Origin: Polaromonas sp. UBA5171
Lineage (GTDB): Bacteria > Pseudomonadota > Gammaproteobacteria > Burkholderiales > Burkholderiaceae_C
Assembly (NCBI GenBank): GCA_002413395.1
Contig: DHWX01000119.1
Location: 4,813 to 13,813, forward strand
Direction: 5' to 3'
Length of the DNA: 9,001 bases
Shown here: one piece after another, positions 6,698 through 9,001 of the stretch
How the letters are laid out: each line of letters opens with the position of its first letter
How positions within the stretch are numbered: position 1 is the stretch's first letter
Program-made: the position numbers and the translations under genes
Notes under the pieces: generated by a model
Database searches by the model: none
What the model was told of the DNA's origin: nothing
Seen by the model: the letters and a program-made list of their open reading frames with translations, nothing else

Positions 6698-7597
6698 CTA
6701 CAGCCGCGTGGACTGCTCTTCTGAATGTTCATCTCCAAACCGGGCAAGGACTATCACGGCACCAAGAATGATCGCGCCACCAAGCATTTGCAGGTAGGAA
6801 ATCGTCTCGCCCAAAAAAATTGCGGCGAGCACAATGGTCGCCAGCGGTTCCAGTGTCGAGAGCGTTGAGGCATCGGGTGCCCCCAGCCGCGACAATCCGG
6901 CAAAAAAGGCGACCATTGCCACTACGGTGCAAACCAACGCAATAGCGAGGACAGCGCCCCAGCCTGCCAGCGTGACCGGCGGAGTAAACTCTCGAGGAAA
7001 GACGATCAGCGCAGAGGAGGCCGCACTCGCCAGCATGATGACCGCCGAAGCTGGAATGGCACCAATGTTCGCCGTGACGCGTTCGCCCGCCAGAATATAT
7101 AGGGCATAAATCAGCGCCGCCGCAAGACCAAAGACGACCCCCAGCGTCTGCCCTCCCGCGTTGCCCCCGACCGTCAGCGCCGTACCAGCCAGTGCGACCA
7201 CGACGGCAGAGGCGCGCAGCGGCTTGAGCATGCGCTTTGCGATTATGGCGTGCAACACGGTGACAATTGCCGGGAACAGATACAGCAGCAGCGCCGTCAA
7301 TCCGGCCGACGCATAGGACAGTGAAGAAAAGTAGCACCACGACTGGCCGACGTAGCCCACACCACCCATCAATGCCAATCCGCCAAGCGCGCGCCCACGG
7401 GGCCACGGTTGCCCAGTCATCAGCATCCACCCAGCCATGACACTACCGGCAATTGAAAAGCGCAGGAACAGCAAGGTGTCCAGAGGGATGCCTTGCGCGT
7501 AGGCTATCTTGCCGAAGATCGCCATGGCTCCAAACGCCACGGCCGACAAGGCGATATATGCGACGCCAGCCGCCCGGCCATGGACTGACATACGCAA
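6698..7597 (-). CDS. DMT superfamily (EamA-type) transporter
   Basis: This is an inner-membrane transporter of 299 aa with about ten hydrophobic helices, the standard length and layout for the drug/metabolite transporter superfamily. Two EamA repeats are visible. The first runs to about residue 145, with LLLYLFPAIVTVLHAI at 103-118 followed by a second-helix GTALTVGG. The second ends with STLEPLATIVLAAIFLGETI at 247-266 and GGAIILGAVIVL at 273-284. The [ST]xxEPhxxhhxxxxhxGE signature is diagnostic. Members export amino acids, metabolites or drugs; the substrate is not predictable. The longest frame starts at TTG 7597 (GGAG about 11 bases upstream); ATG at 7591, two codons later, is equally possible. 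It ends in TAG at 6698-6700. It appears to be a single-gene unit, not coupled to the operon on the left. Confidence 0.94.
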   Translation of the reverse strand: MRMSVHGRAAGVAYIALSAVAFGAMAIFGKIAYAQGIPLDTLLFLRFSIAGSVMAGWMLMTGQPWPRGRALGGLALMGGVGYVGQSWCYFSSLSYASAGLTALLLYLFPAIVTVLHAIIAKRMLKPLRASAVVVALAGTALTVGGNAGGQTLGVVFGLAAALIYALYILAGERVTANIGAIPASAVIMLASAASSALIVFPREFTPPVTLAGWGAVLAIALVCTVVAMVAFFAGLSRLGAPDASTLSTLEPLATIVLAAIFLGETISYLQMLGGAIILGAVIVLARFGDEHSEEQSTRL

Positions 7598-7651
7598 AAT
7601 TAGGCAAACTCCGAATGAATTTTTAGCGTCTTTTTGTGCATCGCGATAATT

Positions 7652-8011
7652 CTAGGCGATCACGCCTTCAAGACCGCGCCCTACCGTCGAGACAAAATGG
7701 GCATTCAAGCCATGACGCCACAGTAGCGGCAACATTGCCACGACCCCAAAGTTGTAACCACCAACGCTCAGGTTAAATGTCCACAGGGGCATCGCCTTAA
7801 CAGGCTCGACATTCGATGCGATTCACAAACGCCGATAAGGCAAAGTGAGCCATTTACGCCATAGAACGCGCGCTTTGCGCTGATAGACTTTCATCTCCTG
7901 CGTCAACGACAGTCGTGCCTTGGCTGCGGTCATTTCCGAAGGCAGCAGCGGATCGCGGATGAGCTGGCCAATTAGCCGGCCCTGAAAAACCCCATAAACC
8001 CGCATGAACAC
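7652..8011 (-). pseudogene. Degenerate coding frame of unknown family, interrupted by an in-frame TGA
   Basis: A minus-strand frame starts at GTG 8011 (or ATG 8005) and reads 62 codons to TGA at 7823-7825. In the same frame it continues 56 coding-like codons to TAG at 7652-7654. The first part is basic and contains GRLIGQLIRDPLLPSEM and KARVLWRKWLTLPYRRL. The second contains MPLWTFNLSVGGYNFGVVAM and LPLLWRHGLNAHFV, which is hydrophobic and protein-like. I do not recognise either half. A broken gene with a nonsense change is the simplest reading. Two tiny separate ORFs (the second from the ATG in KAMPLW, with AAGG just upstream) or chance are alternatives. The upstream end is closed by TAA a few codons before the GTG. 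Confidence 0.35.
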
Positions 8012-8048
8012 TAAGGAAACGCAGATTTATTCACCAAATTTGCCAACC

Positions 8049-8113
8049 TGGGCAGGCGCCCAAACGTTATGGGAGGGTATGCTCCCCTTCATCGCGAAAC
8101 CTATCGGTTTTGC
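8049..8113. repeat. Cluster of three short inverted repeats
   Basis: Three hairpin-capable sequences follow each other: TGGGC-N4-GCCCA (8049-8062), GGGAG-N6-CTCCC (8071-8086) and GCGAAACC-N4-GGTTTTGC with one mismatch (8094-8113). None is followed by a convincing T-run on either strand. They lie between the degenerate frame and the insertion sequence. Function unknown; chance is possible. Confidence 0.35.
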
Positions 8114-8192
8114 ATCGTATGCCACTTGTTTCGATTTGTCACTTTCGATCCATTGGGCATTTGACTAATCGTGGAAGAGGTATGGGAAAAAC

Positions 8193-8203
8193 GGTTCTGT
8201 CGC
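8193..8203 (+). repeat. Left terminal inverted repeat of the IS6-family element
   Basis: GGTTCTGTCGC is an exact match to the reverse complement of the right end. Beyond 11 bp the two ends diverge (GATAG versus AGTAA). Confidence 0.88.
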
Positions 8204-8247
8204 GATAGTGGGGACGGCCCGAAATGATTTGTTCGGTTGACCTGTGA

Positions 8248-8964
8248 TCAAGCAGCAAGGCTGTAGAACTGGTTGGCTGCCGACATGGTTTGGCCGCCGG
8301 GGCAGTCCAGCTGCCCCTTGCGGATCATGTGCATGACCTCAATGCCGGCAATCACGATTCGTGCACTCCAGAATGACTTGAATCCGAGCATCGGCCGGGT
8401 GATTCGTTTGACGGCCCGATGGTCCTGTTCGACGATGTTGTTGAGGTATTTGTTTTGACGCATCAGGATGTCGACACAGGCGCCAGCCTTGACACTTTCA
8501 ATGGCTGCGGTGTTGGCGCCACTCTTGTCGATGGTGATCTTTTCTGGCAAGTCGTGCAGATTGATGGCACGTTCAAGAAATCGGCGGGCAGCAGCCAGAT
8601 CTCGCTTGGCGGTGAGCAGGAAGTCCACCGTATCGCCCGCGCGATCCACAGCTCGGTAAAGATACTTCCACTGGCCAGACACCTTGATATAGGTTTCATC
8701 CATTCGCCAGCTCCGACCCACAGGGCACTTGCGCTTGCGAAAAATGGCGGCAAGAACCGGCAACATCTTGATCGCCCAGCGATGAACGGTGGAGTGGTCA
8801 ACGAAGACACCGCGCTCTTGCATCATCTCCTCCACGTGTCGCAAGCTCAACGGGTAGGCCACGTACCATCTCACGCAAGTCAACATCACTTCCAGCGGAT
8901 AGTGAAGGCGTTTGAGCACCTTGCGTAAGGCGCTGTCTATCAGACTTTTACGGAAATCAAGCAT
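8248..8964 (-). CDS. IS6-family transposase
   Basis: This is a DDE transposase of 238 aa that catalyses replicative transposition and cointegrate formation of its element. N-terminal HTH-like residues (PLSLRHVEEMM, DHSTVHRWAIK at about 56-66) precede the catalytic core. D89 in WRMDETYIKV, D146 in ITIDKSGAN and E179 in IVEQDHRAVK form the DDE triad, with K186 seven residues after E. The D-E spacing and the YLYRAVDRAGDTVDFLLTAKR-type region are characteristic of IS6. Length matches the family, and no stop or frameshift is present, so it should be functional. ATG at 8964 is 37 bases inside the right terminus, with no strong ribosome site seen. TGA is at 8248. Confidence 0.96.
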   Translation of the reverse strand: MLDFRKSLIDSALRKVLKRLHYPLEVMLTCVRWYVAYPLSLRHVEEMMQERGVFVDHSTVHRWAIKMLPVLAAIFRKRKCPVGRSWRMDETYIKVSGQWKYLYRAVDRAGDTVDFLLTAKRDLAAARRFLERAINLHDLPEKITIDKSGANTAAIESVKAGACVDILMRQNKYLNNIVEQDHRAVKRITRPMLGFKSFWSARIVIAGIEVMHMIRKGQLDCPGGQTMSAANQFYSLAA

Positions 8965-8990
8965 GGCGCTGATTGTCGTTTATGCTTACT

Positions 8991-9001
8991 GCGACAGAAC
9001 C
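8991..9001 (-). repeat. Right terminal inverted repeat of the IS6-family element
   Basis: GCGACAGAACC is the exact reverse complement of the left terminus. It ends on the last base of the window, so the flanking duplication cannot be inspected. Confidence 0.88.

Larger units (their letters stand above)
8193..9001. mobile_element. Complete IS6-family insertion sequence, 809 bp
   Basis: The element is bounded by perfect 11-bp inverted repeats, GGTTCTGTCGC at 8193-8203 and its complement at 8991-9001, and carries one intact transposase. Size, single ORF and terminus length fit the IS6 family. The 8 bases left of the element (ggaaaaac, 8185-8192) should be duplicated on the right if insertion was a simple event, but that side is outside the window. 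Confidence 0.9.

Noticed and set aside
6523..6747. 74-codon minus-strand frame overlapping the 3' end of the exporter
   Set aside because: Low-complexity Arg/Gln/Ser-rich translation, no family pattern, no ribosome site, and overlap with the exporter end.
6729..7430. 233-codon minus-strand frame overlapping the EamA transporter
   Set aside because: It is in an alternative frame of the transporter, rich in Arg, Gly and Cys and without hydrophobic helices, while the other frame gives a complete ten-helix EamA protein.
7823..7825. Selenocysteine recoding at the in-frame TGA
   Set aside because: I saw no convincing SECIS-like stem-loop just after the TGA. The surrounding frame lacks a recognised selenoprotein family and the region lies beside mobile DNA, so gene decay is simpler.
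8419..8928. 169-codon plus-strand frame inside the insertion sequence
   Set aside because: It is antisense to the IS6 transposase, which carries all catalytic residues. Composition is shadow-like and IS6 elements encode one protein.
1..9001. CRISPR arrays, tRNA or rRNA genes, toxin-antitoxin pairs
   Set aside because: No regularly spaced direct repeats, no tRNA-like cloverleaf motifs, no rRNA signature and no small paired ORFs with recognisable toxin or antitoxin features were seen.

Overview
The window looks like a chromosomal segment from a moderately GC-rich proteobacterium. Burkholderiales or Rhizobiales-type is an inference from protein style only; no rRNA or marker gene is present. All intact genes are on the minus strand, so the window reads from right to left.

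Positions 1-5603 hold one five-gene operon-like block, transcribed leftward. It starts with an M81-family metallopeptidase (MlrC/microcystinase C-like, TTG start). Then come a family-5 periplasmic solute-binding protein with a twin-arginine type signal peptide, two Dpp/Opp-type permeases, and the N-terminal 161 residues of an ABC ATPase that runs off the left edge. The gaps are 78, 75, 10 and 2 bp. The natural reading is uptake of a peptide or peptide-like compound followed by intracellular hydrolysis. Upstream of the peptidase are a plausible sigma70-type promoter and a perfect 7-bp-arm inverted repeat with an extra half-site, a good operator candidate.

Positions 5748-6697 look scarred. A 164-aa minus-strand ORF appears to be the 3' remnant of a larger gene. 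Its apparent start codon and first residues lie antisense to a 52-codon internal fragment of an IS256/Mutator-type transposase. The following ~350 bp has no recognisable gene. Positions 6698-7597 encode a complete EamA/DMT-family 10-TM exporter. Positions 7652-8011 hold a coding-like minus-strand frame split by an in-frame TGA, best called a degenerate gene of unknown family.

Positions 8193-9001 are a complete 809-bp IS6-family insertion sequence with 11-bp perfect terminal inverted repeats and an intact DDE transposase. Its outer end coincides with the last base of the window.

I see no CRISPR array, tRNA, rRNA, toxin-antitoxin pair or intact defence system. The most unusual points are the peptidase-transporter operon with its candidate operator, the IS-truncated gene and the split reading frame beside the exporter.
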